Source of the DNA: Amycolatopsis taiwanensis DSM 45107
Lineage (GTDB): Bacteria; Actinomycetota; Actinomycetes; Mycobacteriales; Pseudonocardiaceae
Direction of reading: 5' to 3'
Length of the DNA: 64,000 nt
Assembly (NCBI RefSeq): GCF_000519205.1
Contig: NZ_KI912601.1
Span: forward strand, 92,571 to 156,570
Every line of letters begins with the position of its first letter. Within the stretch, counting starts at the first letter, position 1. Below the pieces are notes generated by a model that had not been told where the DNA came from, made no database searches, and was given only the letters and a program-made list of their open reading frames with translations. Position numbers and translations under genes: made by a program. Shown here piece by piece: positions 9,850 to 18,811 of this stretch.

Positions 9850-11357
9850 CAGGCCACCTCTTGGTGGAACACTGTCAGCACGTCGGTTACAGCCTTGTCG
9901 GCAGCGTCCGCCGCTGCTCGCCATTGTTCGACGACTGCATCGAGGTTCAGCCGCTCATTACTGGTGAAATTTGTCACGTTTGCGACATACAGTGGGATTG
10001 CGAGGCTGTAGCCCTTGTTTGCGACTTGATCCAGTGACGCAACAGCGGCAAACCCTTCATTGTTGGTGAAATTCCGATATGCGGTAAGAAGCTTCTGCTG
10101 GTGCTGGTCGCGGAGGAACGACTGTGCCTGCTCACGCGCGTACTCGTTGACCGCATTGATGAACAGCACCTTGCCGCGCTGGGCCTCCGGCTTGGCGGCG
10201 CGGAGGGTGATGACGACGGCTTCCATTGGGGAGTTGTAGAACAGTCCCGGGCCGAGGCCGATGACGGATTCAAGTAGGTCGGACTTCACCAGATTCTCGC
10301 GGAGTGCGGCTTCTTCGCGACGGAACAACACGCCGTGCGGAAACAATATGGCGGCGCGGCCGGTTTTGTGGTTAAGACTTTTGGCTATGTGTTGAAAGAA
10401 GGCGTAGTCGGCTCGGCCCTGGGGCGGCACGCCCCACATGTTGCGACCGTAGGGGTCTTTGGTGAATGCGGCACGGTTCCAGTTTTTGATGGAGTAGGGC
10501 GGGTTAGCCAAGACCACGTCGAAGGTGCGGAGGCGGCCGTGGTGGTCCAGGAAAGCGGGTTTAGTAAGGGTGTCGCCGTGTTCGATGTGGCCGTCCTCGA
10601 TGCCGTGTAGGAATAGGTTCATTCTGGCGATGGCGGAGGTTCCATAGTTGAGTTCCTGACCGTAGAGCTTGAGGCTGCGCCATTCCTGGCCTTTCCGGCG
10701 CAGTTCCGCGGCAGTGGAGATGAGCATGCCGCCGGTGCCGCAGGTGGGGTCGTAGACGCTCTCTCCGGGTTCGGGTTTGAGCATCATGGTCATCAGATGG
10801 ACCAGGGTGCGGTTAGTGTAGAACTCCTGGGCGGTGTGGCCAGAGTCGTCGGCGAATTTCTTGATCAGGTACTCGTAGCCTTGGCCGAGTTCGTCCTCGG
10901 GCAGGTTGGCGACGGACAGGGTCTTGGTGGAGAAGTGCTCGATCAGACCAGTCAGTGTGGAGTCCGGCAGCAGATCCTTGTTGCCCCAGTCGCCGTCGCC
11001 GAACACGCCGGGCAGGGTGTCCGGGTTGGCCTTCTCGATCGCGTTCATCGCTTTGCGGATCGTGGTGCCGACGTTGGTGGTGACCGCGCGGATGTCGGAC
11101 CAGTGGGCGCCGTCGGGGATGTCGAAGCGGTGGTTCTCCGGGAGGTCGGCGAGTTCCTCGTCGTGGTAGGTGTCCAGTCCGGCGGCGTGCTCTTCGTCGT
11201 AGACGTCGGAGAGGCGTTTCAGGAACACCAGCGGGAAGATGAACTGCTTGTAGTCGCCTGCGTCGATCTGCCCACGGAGCAGTTCCGCCGCGCCCCACAA
11301 GTAGCTTTCCAACTCGCCTTGGGTGATGTGTTTGGGCACCGGTCTCACAACCCCCAT
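9849..11357 (-). CDS. hsdM: Type I DNA methylase subunit HsdM, second of two
   Basis: An N6-adenine methyltransferase subunit, 502 residues. The N-terminal helical domain reads YLWGAAELLRGQIDAGDYKQ and FLKRLSDVYDEE. AdoMet-binding motif I is DPTCGTGGML and catalytic motif IV is LANPPYSIKNW. It starts at ATG 11357, overlapping the 3' end of the first hsdM by 13 nt, and its stop overlaps the hsdS start, so the M-M-S order is tightly coupled. It resembles the upstream hsdM throughout but is clearly diverged from it (NPPY here, NPPF there), so it is not a recent tandem duplicate. Confidence 0.93.
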   Translation of the reverse strand: MGVVRPVPKHITQGELESYLWGAAELLRGQIDAGDYKQFIFPLVFLKRLSDVYDEEHAAGLDTYHDEELADLPENHRFDIPDGAHWSDIRAVTTNVGTTIRKAMNAIEKANPDTLPGVFGDGDWGNKDLLPDSTLTGLIEHFSTKTLSVANLPEDELGQGYEYLIKKFADDSGHTAQEFYTNRTLVHLMTMMLKPEPGESVYDPTCGTGGMLISTAAELRRKGQEWRSLKLYGQELNYGTSAIARMNLFLHGIEDGHIEHGDTLTKPAFLDHHGRLRTFDVVLANPPYSIKNWNRAAFTKDPYGRNMWGVPPQGRADYAFFQHIAKSLNHKTGRAAILFPHGVLFRREEAALRENLVKSDLLESVIGLGPGLFYNSPMEAVVITLRAAKPEAQRGKVLFINAVNEYAREQAQSFLRDQHQQKLLTAYRNFTNNEGFAAVASLDQVANKGYSLAIPLYVANVTNFTSNERLNLDAVVEQWRAAADAADKAVTDVLTVFHQEVA

Positions 11358-12880
11358 TTCGCTAGTTCCGCTGCCAACGTTGCCCTGGTCGCGCGGGCGG
11401 CGGCATGCGCGGTTTCGAGGTCTGTCAGCGCCTGGTCCAAGGTAATCCGCTCGCCGGTGTCGACCGGCTCCACGTAAAGGGGAATGTTGAGGTTGTGTCC
11501 TTTGGCGGCAATGTCGTCGAGAGTGGCGACGGTGGCCAGGCCGGGCTCGTCGGCGTATGCCTGGTAGGTCTTCAGCAATGTCTCGACGTGCTCAGGTTCG
11601 AGGGTGTTCTGGTTGCGGCCACGTTTGAACAGCTTCTCGCCGTTGATGAACAGGACCTTTTTCTTGCGGTCCTTGTCCTTGTGCTTGCGCAGGATCATTA
11701 CCGACGCGGCGAGACCTGCGCCGTAGAACAGGTTCGGCGCCAGCCCGATGACCGCCTCGATTAGGTCGGCCTTCAACACGTGTTCGCGGATGCGGCCCTC
11801 TGCACCCTGGCGGAACAGCGCGCCCTGGGGCAGCACCACGGCTACCCGCCCACGAGGACCTGGCAGTGCGGAGGCGACCATGTGCTGCACCCATGCCCAG
11901 TCGGCGTAGCCCTTTGGTGGCACACCGCCCAGCTCATTGCGCCCCCATGGATCGGACGCCCACTCCTCGTGGCCCCACTTCTTCAGCGAGAATGGTGGAT
12001 TGGCGATCACGCAGTCGAACCTGGCCAGCCGACCGTGGGTGTCGTGGAACTTGGGCGAGCGGAGTGTGTCGTCGCGGACGATCTCGAAGTCCTGGACGCC
12101 GTGCAGCAGCAGGTTCATCCTGGCGATTGCCGATGTGGTGAGTACTCTCTCTTGGCCGTAGAGCTTGCCCCACAACGTTTCTGGCCGCCCGCCCGCCGCT
12201 TTCACGTGCTCGATGACCTCTATCAGCATGCCGCCGGTGCCGCAGGCTGGGTCGTAAACCGTGTCGCCCTCCTTCGGGTCGAGGATGTTGACCATCAGGG
12301 CAACCACTGAGCGGGGGGTGTAGTACTCGCCCGCCTTCTTGTTCGACAGGTCGGCGAACCGTTTGATCAGGTACTCGTACGCTTGGCCGAACACGTCCGG
12401 CGACACCGAGGCGTTGGACAGATTCTTGGTGGAGAAGTGCTCGATGAGGTCCCTCAGCCGGGCGTCGGGCAGCTTGTCCTTGTTGGTCCAGCTCGCGGTG
12501 CCGAAGATCCCATATAGCACGTCCTGGTTGGCGTTCTCGATCTCCCGGAACGCAGCGCGCAGCGCCTCGCCGATGTTCTGCGTGCGCTCCCGCACGTCCT
12601 CCCACCGGTGGCCTTCCGGCAGGCTGAAGCGGTGGAACTCGGGGAGCGAGGCGTACGTGCGGTCGCCGTCGGAGTCGTCCAGCGCGGCCTGGTACTCCTC
12701 GTCGTAGACGTCGCTGATTCGTTTGAAGAACATCAAGGGGAAGATGTAAGCCTTGAAGTCGGCTTGGTCGATGCTGCCGCGCAACAGGTCTGCTGCCTTG
12801 GCGAGGTACTGCTCGACCTCGGCGAGGCTCAGCGGCAACGGCAGCGCCGCGTTGTTGTCGGCTCGGACACGGGCTCCCAC
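11345..12880 (-). CDS. hsdM: Type I DNA methylase subunit HsdM, first of two
   Basis: An N6-adenine methyltransferase subunit, 511 residues. It has the HsdM N-terminal domain (YLAKAADLLRGSIDQADFKA, FFKRISDVYDEEYQ), AdoMet motif I DPACGTGGMLIEV and catalytic motif IV IANPPFSLKKW. The GTG start at 12880 lies 48 nt after the stop of the ABC-ATPase/TOPRIM gene, with GAGGAG upstream. All methylase motifs look intact. With one HsdS in the operon, the two methylases may form a mixed M1M2S core, or one may act with a specificity subunit elsewhere; the sequence does not decide this. Confidence 0.93.
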   Translation of the reverse strand: MGARVRADNNAALPLPLSLAEVEQYLAKAADLLRGSIDQADFKAYIFPLMFFKRISDVYDEEYQAALDDSDGDRTYASLPEFHRFSLPEGHRWEDVRERTQNIGEALRAAFREIENANQDVLYGIFGTASWTNKDKLPDARLRDLIEHFSTKNLSNASVSPDVFGQAYEYLIKRFADLSNKKAGEYYTPRSVVALMVNILDPKEGDTVYDPACGTGGMLIEVIEHVKAAGGRPETLWGKLYGQERVLTTSAIARMNLLLHGVQDFEIVRDDTLRSPKFHDTHGRLARFDCVIANPPFSLKKWGHEEWASDPWGRNELGGVPPKGYADWAWVQHMVASALPGPRGRVAVVLPQGALFRQGAEGRIREHVLKADLIEAVIGLAPNLFYGAGLAASVMILRKHKDKDRKKKVLFINGEKLFKRGRNQNTLEPEHVETLLKTYQAYADEPGLATVATLDDIAAKGHNLNIPLYVEPVDTGERITLDQALTDLETAHAAARATRATLAAELAKWGL

Positions 12881-12928
12881 GGCGCGGTACTGCTCCTCAG
12901 CTCATGTGTCATGGACAGGCTACGAAGA

Positions 12929-14371
12929 TTAGTGCACGCTCACATGGGTCGACTCGCTGTGGTCCGGGTGTAGCGTAGATTTGATCTTCTCCATCAGCTC
13001 CCGCACGTGCTGCGCATGGTGAGGAGATGTGGCGAACCAGCGTGCCGCGTAGCCGACGATCTCGGTGACCTCGACGCCGACGGTCTGACATAGCGTTGCC
13101 GGCCGGTCGTGGCTGTCGACGCCTTCGACGGCTCGCAGGCCTTTTGCGATCGCTTCCTCTGGCACGTCGAGGGCGGACGCCGCCGAGGACGGTGATGCCG
13201 CGAGCGCGTCAAGTACGACGCTTTCTGGATCGACCTGGCCAGGCAGGAACGTGAGATACGGCTTGTCATGGAAGTCTTTCTGCTTCCGCGCGTCGCCGTC
13301 CAGTACACCGAGCACTCGAATACCGATGTTGTTGTCCGAAAGGACCTTGGCCACTTGGTTGACCGCTCCTTCGCCGCCACCGACGCTGCCGTGTTCTCGG
13401 CCGACTTCGACGATGCCCAGCTCCATCCGCCACGCTGGGACCTGCCTGGCCAATATCGCCTTGAGCAGCAGGCGCGCGAAAGCGTCCTCAACCAGCAGCA
13501 GCACGTCTGGTCGCTGCTCGATGCCGATCGCACGGGCCACCTGGGACGGGAAGGTCATGCGGTCGATGGCGACCCCGGTTCCCTGTGAAGCTCGTTCGAT
13601 CGTCCGCAACGAGGTTGTCGACAGCCGATGGGCCATCTCGATGGAATGCGAGGCGATCACGACGGACAGTTTCCGCTCGACCGCGTGCGACACGATGACG
13701 TCGAGCAGGCGTCGCCGCGCCTGTGGGGACAGGAAGTTCTCCGGTTCGTCGAGCAGGAGCACGCTGCCGTGCCGTGCGGTTCGCAACGCACGGAGCACGA
13801 TGGACGCAGCCAGCTCGCCGAGGCTCATTTCCCGTGGCCCGTAGGTCGCGCCCCGGTAGGTGAGCTCGTAGTAGTACCAGGTGGACGTGCCGGTGCTGTC
13901 GGTGTCGTCCCGATCGAGCTCCTGCGCGGACGCGGAGTCGTAGTCTCGGTTCAGGATAAACCCGAGCAGGGCGGCCGTCTGCTTGTCCTTAGGTGGTTGG
14001 TCGCTGGCCGCGCGCCTTTCGTCGAGGCTTGGCGTGCGGGATACCTGGTTGACTGTGTCGAAGCATTCCCATCCGGTGTCGACATGCACGCACTTCACCG
14101 TTTTTGCTATAGCTTGTACCTGGGTTTCAACGGTTGCGTCGCCGGTGTCGCCGCCGTCCAGGTGGGCCGAGAGGGTTTTCAGAAACTGCGTCTTGCCGAC
14201 CCCGTTGACGCCGCAGAAGACCGTGACCCCTGACTCGAGTGCCGCAGTCACCGTACCCAGATGAGCATGCCCGTCGATGGTGACGGCACGAAGCGGATAC
14301 GGGTGGTCGGCGCTGGAGAGCGTTTCGTAGTTGCGTTGAACGTTGCTCCGCCTCAAGCCCAGCGCCCCCAC
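12929..14371 (-). CDS. ABC-type ATPase with TOPRIM nuclease domain, inside the RM operon
   Basis: About 480 residues. The ATPase half has Walker A CGVNGVGKTQFLKTL, the signature REMSLGELAAS, Walker B SVLLLDEPENFLSPQ and the H-loop VVIASHSIEMAH. The C-terminal half is TOPRIM-like, with the conserved Glu in DVLLLVEDAFARLLLKAIL and the acidic triad region VLGVLDGDARKQ. This is the OLD-type layout (ATPase plus metal-dependent nuclease), though shorter than the OLD protein at 893-3340. The start is unclear: GTG 14371 overlaps the end of the DUF262 gene, and TTG 14356 (TTGA overlap with its stop) is the alternative. Its place between hsdR and hsdM suggests it is the nuclease partner of the nuclease-dead HsdR upstream; that is an inference. 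Confidence 0.8.
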   Translation of the reverse strand: MGALGLRRSNVQRNYETLSSADHPYPLRAVTIDGHAHLGTVTAALESGVTVFCGVNGVGKTQFLKTLSAHLDGGDTGDATVETQVQAIAKTVKCVHVDTGWECFDTVNQVSRTPSLDERRAASDQPPKDKQTAALLGFILNRDYDSASAQELDRDDTDSTGTSTWYYYELTYRGATYGPREMSLGELAASIVLRALRTARHGSVLLLDEPENFLSPQARRRLLDVIVSHAVERKLSVVIASHSIEMAHRLSTTSLRTIERASQGTGVAIDRMTFPSQVARAIGIEQRPDVLLLVEDAFARLLLKAILARQVPAWRMELGIVEVGREHGSVGGGEGAVNQVAKVLSDNNIGIRVLGVLDGDARKQKDFHDKPYLTFLPGQVDPESVVLDALAASPSSAASALDVPEEAIAKGLRAVEGVDSHDRPATLCQTVGVEVTEIVGYAARWFATSPHHAQHVRELMEKIKSTLHPDHSESTHVSVH

Positions 14372-15567
14372 TCCACGACGTGCACGGCAGCGGCGACCGA
14401 CTCCAGGTCGACAGAGTTCCCTATCTGGTTGCGTAGGACTAGTAGTTGCGAGACAGGCGGGCGGTCGAGCGTCGGGACACCGCCGACGGCGACCAGGAAC
14501 ATCCACAGCACGGCGTCCCGGATGCACAACGACTCGCTGGTCATCGCCTCCACCGCAGCCCGGTCGTTGAACACCGCAAGCAGGTCGGCGGCGGGCAGGT
14601 CGGCCATGGGCTCGCCGCGAAACGGAGGCTCGGAGTCGAGATCCAGGCCGACCGCGAGCCTGCGACGTTGCGGTTCCAGCCAGTCCATCAAGTAGCCGAT
14701 ATAGTGTTCGACGTCGGGACCGAACTGGCGTTGTGCAAAGACCATCAGCAACAGCCAGGACGCGAGCGTGGCCTTGCTGAACCGGACGGCGGGCTCCGCC
14801 AACTCCGGCCTGGTGATCAGACTCTTAAGGGCATCGGACACCGCAGCGTACACATCCGGCGGCGTGGGATGACCGGCTCTCAGCCGCTCGGTCAACGACG
14901 CCGAGTCGCTGCCCGCGACCCCGAGGTCGCGCTGCTCCACCGCGACAATCACCCTGCCAAGCACGTCCTCGTAGAACAGCGAGACGTTGGAGAATCCAAT
15001 TCGTTCCGTGGTGAGCCCCCAGTCCGCGGCCCTGCTGGTCAATTCACGGATCTGCTCGCCGAATTTGCCAGATTCCACCACACGACGCTGCGCAGCGGAC
15101 ATCCGGTCGACATCATTGAGCCGGAAAAGTGCCGGACGGATGTCTTCCTGAGCCATCCCATTAAATTCGATGACGACGACGGGATAATCATCGAATGCAC
15201 TCCGCAGACCGCTTGGCAACTCTTGATACGTCTTGCTGTCTATATCGGAAAGCGAATCGCTGTGTGGTGTCAGTCGGCCGTCCACGTCAAGCTCGTTCGC
15301 GGTGAACTCACGCAGCGCCCCAAGCCGTCGACCACCGTCGACCACGGTGCGTCGGCCGTCCTCAGCGACCAGGGCATACAGCGGACCGATCGGCCAGCCA
15401 CGCAGGATGGAGTCGAGCAGCAGATGTTTGCGGTGCTCCGACCATTCCGCAGCACCTGTCCGGTCCAGCTCGATGCGCAGGCTGCCGTCATCGAGTTCGG
15501 CGAGTAGCTCGCCGACGGTCTGCACGCGTGGCTGTGCCACGCCGCGCAGTGCCCCCGGTGTCGCCAT
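14353..15567 (-). CDS. DUF262 (GmrS/ParB-like) protein
   Basis: 404 residues. The N-terminal half matches the DUF262 fold found in GmrSD/BrxU-type modification-dependent nucleases and phosphorothioation-linked defence: LLLDSILRGWPIGPLYALVA followed by RRTVVDGGRRLGALREF. DUF262 proteins normally carry DGQQR; here it reads DGGRR (residues 77-81), so nucleotide hydrolysis may be altered or lost. No DUF1524 His-Asn nuclease domain can be seen in the C-terminal half, which looks helical. ATG 15567 follows AAAGGG and lies 28 nt after the hsdR stop; its stop overlaps the next gene. It may act as a sensor or switch for the complex. Confidence 0.75.
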   Translation of the reverse strand: MATPGALRGVAQPRVQTVGELLAELDDGSLRIELDRTGAAEWSEHRKHLLLDSILRGWPIGPLYALVAEDGRRTVVDGGRRLGALREFTANELDVDGRLTPHSDSLSDIDSKTYQELPSGLRSAFDDYPVVVIEFNGMAQEDIRPALFRLNDVDRMSAAQRRVVESGKFGEQIRELTSRAADWGLTTERIGFSNVSLFYEDVLGRVIVAVEQRDLGVAGSDSASLTERLRAGHPTPPDVYAAVSDALKSLITRPELAEPAVRFSKATLASWLLLMVFAQRQFGPDVEHYIGYLMDWLEPQRRRLAVGLDLDSEPPFRGEPMADLPAADLLAVFNDRAAVEAMTSESLCIRDAVLWMFLVAVGGVPTLDRPPVSQLLVLRNQIGNSVDLESVAAAVHVVEWGRWA

Positions 15568-15595
15568 CGCTGCCCTTTCGCTCGTCGCAGACCGC

Positions 15596-18517
15596 TCAGT
15601 AGTACTGGCAGATGTAGTCGTATGCCTTGGTGAACAAGTCTTCGTCGCGGTGCAGCTTGTACTTCAAAAGCGTGCGGCGCAGCGCCTGCTTGACCTCTCG
15701 GGCGCCGCCGATGGTGTGCTGCCAGCCAGGAAACCGGATCTTCTGCACGATATCGTCGATGTCCGACACTATTCGTTCGACGGCAACCGCCGTGTTGCCG
15801 TTACGGGTCTGCTGGAACAGCCTCGTCAGCGCCGCTCGGCCGCCCGCCACCCCGGTCTCCTCGGCCGCCGCGATCTCCAACTCCAACGCGACGAACTCCC
15901 GAGCAAGGCCGAGCAGCGCCTTGAGATACAGCAGGCTACTGAGCTGACCGAGCTGGTGTTGCTCGCGTAGCTGGTCAAGTCTCTCGGCCAGCGACACGAA
16001 CCGTTTGTCCCCCCGATGTGGCCGCAGCCGCTCGGTGAGCTGCCCCGCGACCCGCCGGGAACTGACCTCCGGCGTCTGCTCTAGTGCCTCCACCATCTCC
16101 GCGTCGATGACGAGCGTGTCGAGGTCGTCGGCACGCACGTCAACATGCACATTCGCGTTGATGATCTCCATCGTCTTGGCGCCGAGCCTTCGCCACAGCA
16201 ACCGGCCGGTGCTGCCGCCCGGCTGGACGGAGCGGTACACCTCGGTGAGCCAGACGTAGTCGGCGCGGTACTCGGTCAGCACCGGATCAGGAGACAACGC
16301 CTCCCACAACTCGGCGAGCCTTCGGTAAGCCGCCGCGAACCTGTCCCGGGTGGCATCGTCCGGCAGGTGCTGCTGAGCAGCGAAAAGCCCTTCGTGACCG
16401 TCGAGAGAACGATCCAGATAGGCGGGGAAGAAGGCCAGGCACTTGGCCATGGCAACAGGCAACTCGTCGGCCAGGCAGCTTATGTTCGTGATGACCCGCT
16501 GCATGGCCTGCTCGTCGAATTGGAGCGCCTTGGCCAAGTGATCGAACACCCCAAGGTAATCGACCACCAGGCCGTGGGTCTTTGTTCGCCCGCCGCCTTC
16601 AAAGGGCCGGTTGGTGCGGCAAACCGCCTGCAGCAGGTTGTGGTCCTTGATTACCTTGTCCAGGTACATCGCCTGAAGGATGGGTGCGTCGAACCCGGTG
16701 AGCAGACGGCCGGTGACGATGAGGATCTTCAGCGGGTCGTCCGGGTCGCGGAACCGGTTGAGCAGTCGCTCCTCCTCGTCCTTCGTGCGGGCGAAACGCT
16801 CGTTGAGCCACCTGGGCGTGCCGGAGCCGGTCGAGATGACCACCGCCGACGCGTCCGGGCCGAGCAGCGTGTCCAGCTCGTCCTTATACCGGGCGCAAGA
16901 CTCCTTATCGAACGTGACGACCTGCGCCTTGAACCCGTTCGGCTCGACCTTCTCCCTGTAGTGCCTGGCGATGTCGGCACACACCCCCTTTATCCGCTGC
17001 TCCGCCTTGATCAGCGTCGCCATCCGGCCTGCTCGATCGACAACGGCCTCCCGCTCCTCCTCGGACAAGCTGTCAGTCAATCGGTTGAACTCGGCGTCAA
17101 GGAGAGTCTGGTCGATGCGGAACTCGATCGACCTCGGCTCGAAGTGCAGCGGCAACGTGGTGCCGTCACGCAGCGAGTCCGACTGGGTATAGCGGGACAG
17201 ATAGCGGCCAGGGTCCTCGTCGGCACCGAATGTCCGGAAGGTGTTGCGTTCCCGGTCGTTGATTGGCGTCCCGGTCAGGCCGAACAAGAATGCATTCGGC
17301 AACGCGTCACGCATCCGCTGGCCAAGGTCGCCTTCCTGGGTGCGGTGCGCCTCGTCGACCAGGCAGATGACGTTCCGCCGCACGGACACCTCGGCGTGGG
17401 CGTCCCGGAACTTCTGGATCGTGGTGATAATGATCTTCCGCTGCTCGGTACGAAGTAGTTCGATCAACTCGTCACCTGATTCGGTGGAGACCAGATTCGG
17501 TATGTCCGCGGCGTTGAACGTTGAGGTGATCTGGGTGTCGAGGTCGATCCGGTCGACCACGATCAGCACGGTCGGCGAGCCGAGCCGGGGGTGCCTGCGC
17601 AACTTCTGTGCGGCGAACACCATGAGCAGCGACTTACCCGAACCCTGGAAATGCCAGACCAGTCCCTTACGAACAACGCCGTCCCGGACCCGATCAACGA
17701 TGCTGTTGACGGCCTCGTACTGCTGATACCGGCAGATGATCTTGATCTTGCGATGTTTGTCGTCGGTGGCGAAGACGGTGAAGTCGTGCAGGACGTCGAG
17801 GACCGCCCGGGGCGCGAGCAGGCCACGCACGCCCTGCTCGACCAGGGACCGTCCGGGTGGCTCCGTACGCTCGCCATCCCGCCAGGTACTCCACAGGTTC
17901 AGCGGCATCAGCACCGAGCCGAAACGCAACTCCCGGCCGTCCGTAGCGAACGAGAACACGTTGGGCACGAAGAACGCGGCGAGGTCACGTTCGTGTTCCT
18001 GGATCTGGAAAGCGCCGTCTGCCCAGGTCACGGCTGGTCGCGGCGGGGTCGTGGCCACGCCGACCACGAGTGGAACGCCGTTGACGTACAGGACAAGTTC
18101 GAACCGCCGGGTAACCCGCCCGTGTCGAAACGTGACCTCGGTAGCCACCCGGTAGGTGTTCCGGGACAGGTCGTCGAAGTCGATCAAAGTCACCGGCACG
18201 TGCTGGTGTTCCGGGCCGTAGGGCATGGCCTTCTCGCCCAAGAGCCAGGCGCGGAACTCCTCGTTGGCAGGAACCAGACCCGTGCTACGCGCCGAGAGCG
18301 TGATACCGCGAAGCCGGTACAACACCTCATCGGCACGACTCGGCTCCTTGGCGATCTCCGGATTCAAGCGCACCAACGCGTTCCGAACATCGTCTTCCAG
18401 TAACACATCGAGGTCGACTCGCCTCAAATCTGCACCATGGGTAGCCGGCCAGTCCCCGTCGTCGGACAGCAGACCCAGCACGAAGTCCCGCACGGTACTG
18501 CCTTCAGCGACCGTCAT
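15596..18517 (-). CDS. hsdR: Type I HsdR-like translocase with a destroyed nuclease motif
   Basis: 973 residues and collinear with the other HsdR in this operon. The nuclease core has lost its catalytic residues: RRFELVLYVNG has Glu in place of Asp (residue 140), and VVGVATTPP has Val 154 and Thr 156 where the partner has the Glu and Lys of EAK. The reading frame is clean here (codons GTG GCC ACG). The motor is intact: FQGSGKSLLMVF, VDEAHRTQEGD, LTGTPINDRERNT, LLTGFDAPILQAMYLDK and AVCRTNRPF. The protein should therefore still hydrolyse ATP and move DNA but not cut. It is the first gene of the operon, and the DUF262 and ABC/TOPRIM genes follow at once. Confidence 0.9.
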   Translation of the reverse strand: MTVAEGSTVRDFVLGLLSDDGDWPATHGADLRRVDLDVLLEDDVRNALVRLNPEIAKEPSRADEVLYRLRGITLSARSTGLVPANEEFRAWLLGEKAMPYGPEHQHVPVTLIDFDDLSRNTYRVATEVTFRHGRVTRRFELVLYVNGVPLVVGVATTPPRPAVTWADGAFQIQEHERDLAAFFVPNVFSFATDGRELRFGSVLMPLNLWSTWRDGERTEPPGRSLVEQGVRGLLAPRAVLDVLHDFTVFATDDKHRKIKIICRYQQYEAVNSIVDRVRDGVVRKGLVWHFQGSGKSLLMVFAAQKLRRHPRLGSPTVLIVVDRIDLDTQITSTFNAADIPNLVSTESGDELIELLRTEQRKIIITTIQKFRDAHAEVSVRRNVICLVDEAHRTQEGDLGQRMRDALPNAFLFGLTGTPINDRERNTFRTFGADEDPGRYLSRYTQSDSLRDGTTLPLHFEPRSIEFRIDQTLLDAEFNRLTDSLSEEEREAVVDRAGRMATLIKAEQRIKGVCADIARHYREKVEPNGFKAQVVTFDKESCARYKDELDTLLGPDASAVVISTGSGTPRWLNERFARTKDEEERLLNRFRDPDDPLKILIVTGRLLTGFDAPILQAMYLDKVIKDHNLLQAVCRTNRPFEGGGRTKTHGLVVDYLGVFDHLAKALQFDEQAMQRVITNISCLADELPVAMAKCLAFFPAYLDRSLDGHEGLFAAQQHLPDDATRDRFAAAYRRLAELWEALSPDPVLTEYRADYVWLTEVYRSVQPGGSTGRLLWRRLGAKTMEIINANVHVDVRADDLDTLVIDAEMVEALEQTPEVSSRRVAGQLTERLRPHRGDKRFVSLAERLDQLREQHQLGQLSSLLYLKALLGLAREFVALELEIAAAEETGVAGGRAALTRLFQQTRNGNTAVAVERIVSDIDDIVQKIRFPGWQHTIGGAREVKQALRRTLLKYKLHRDEDLFTKAYDYICQYY

Positions 18518-18811
18518 GTCCGCCCCGTGAGCGAGAGTCCAACGACTCAGGCGGCAACCAGCCGACCGACACCCGGCACTGTCGCTTAGCCCGTTCGGTC
18601 ACCGCCGGCCGCTCCCTCATGTCCACCCATCTAGACCACAGTACCGCGACAGAACCCGAGCTATCCGGTACCACGCCGCTCCCGAACCGAGCGGTTGTCG
18701 AGGCTGGTGAACGTGACAACCGCCCAATGGCTCGTTCAGACCATTGGATGACACGATCTGAACCTGCGCCGTTGACCCCCAGGTTCGAACCTACCCGTTC
18801 CTTCAACACCC
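18518..18811. promoter_or_regulatory. Upstream region of the RM operon, with an inverted repeat
   Basis: This stretch lies upstream of the leftward RM operon and downstream of the leftward frameshifted gene ending at 18812, so it should contain the operon promoter. A 7-bp inverted repeat, ccaatgg (18724-18730) and ccattgg (18741-18747), could form a stem-loop about 65 nt past that upstream gene. It has no T-tract, so it could equally be a terminator remnant or an operator. Confidence 0.35.
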
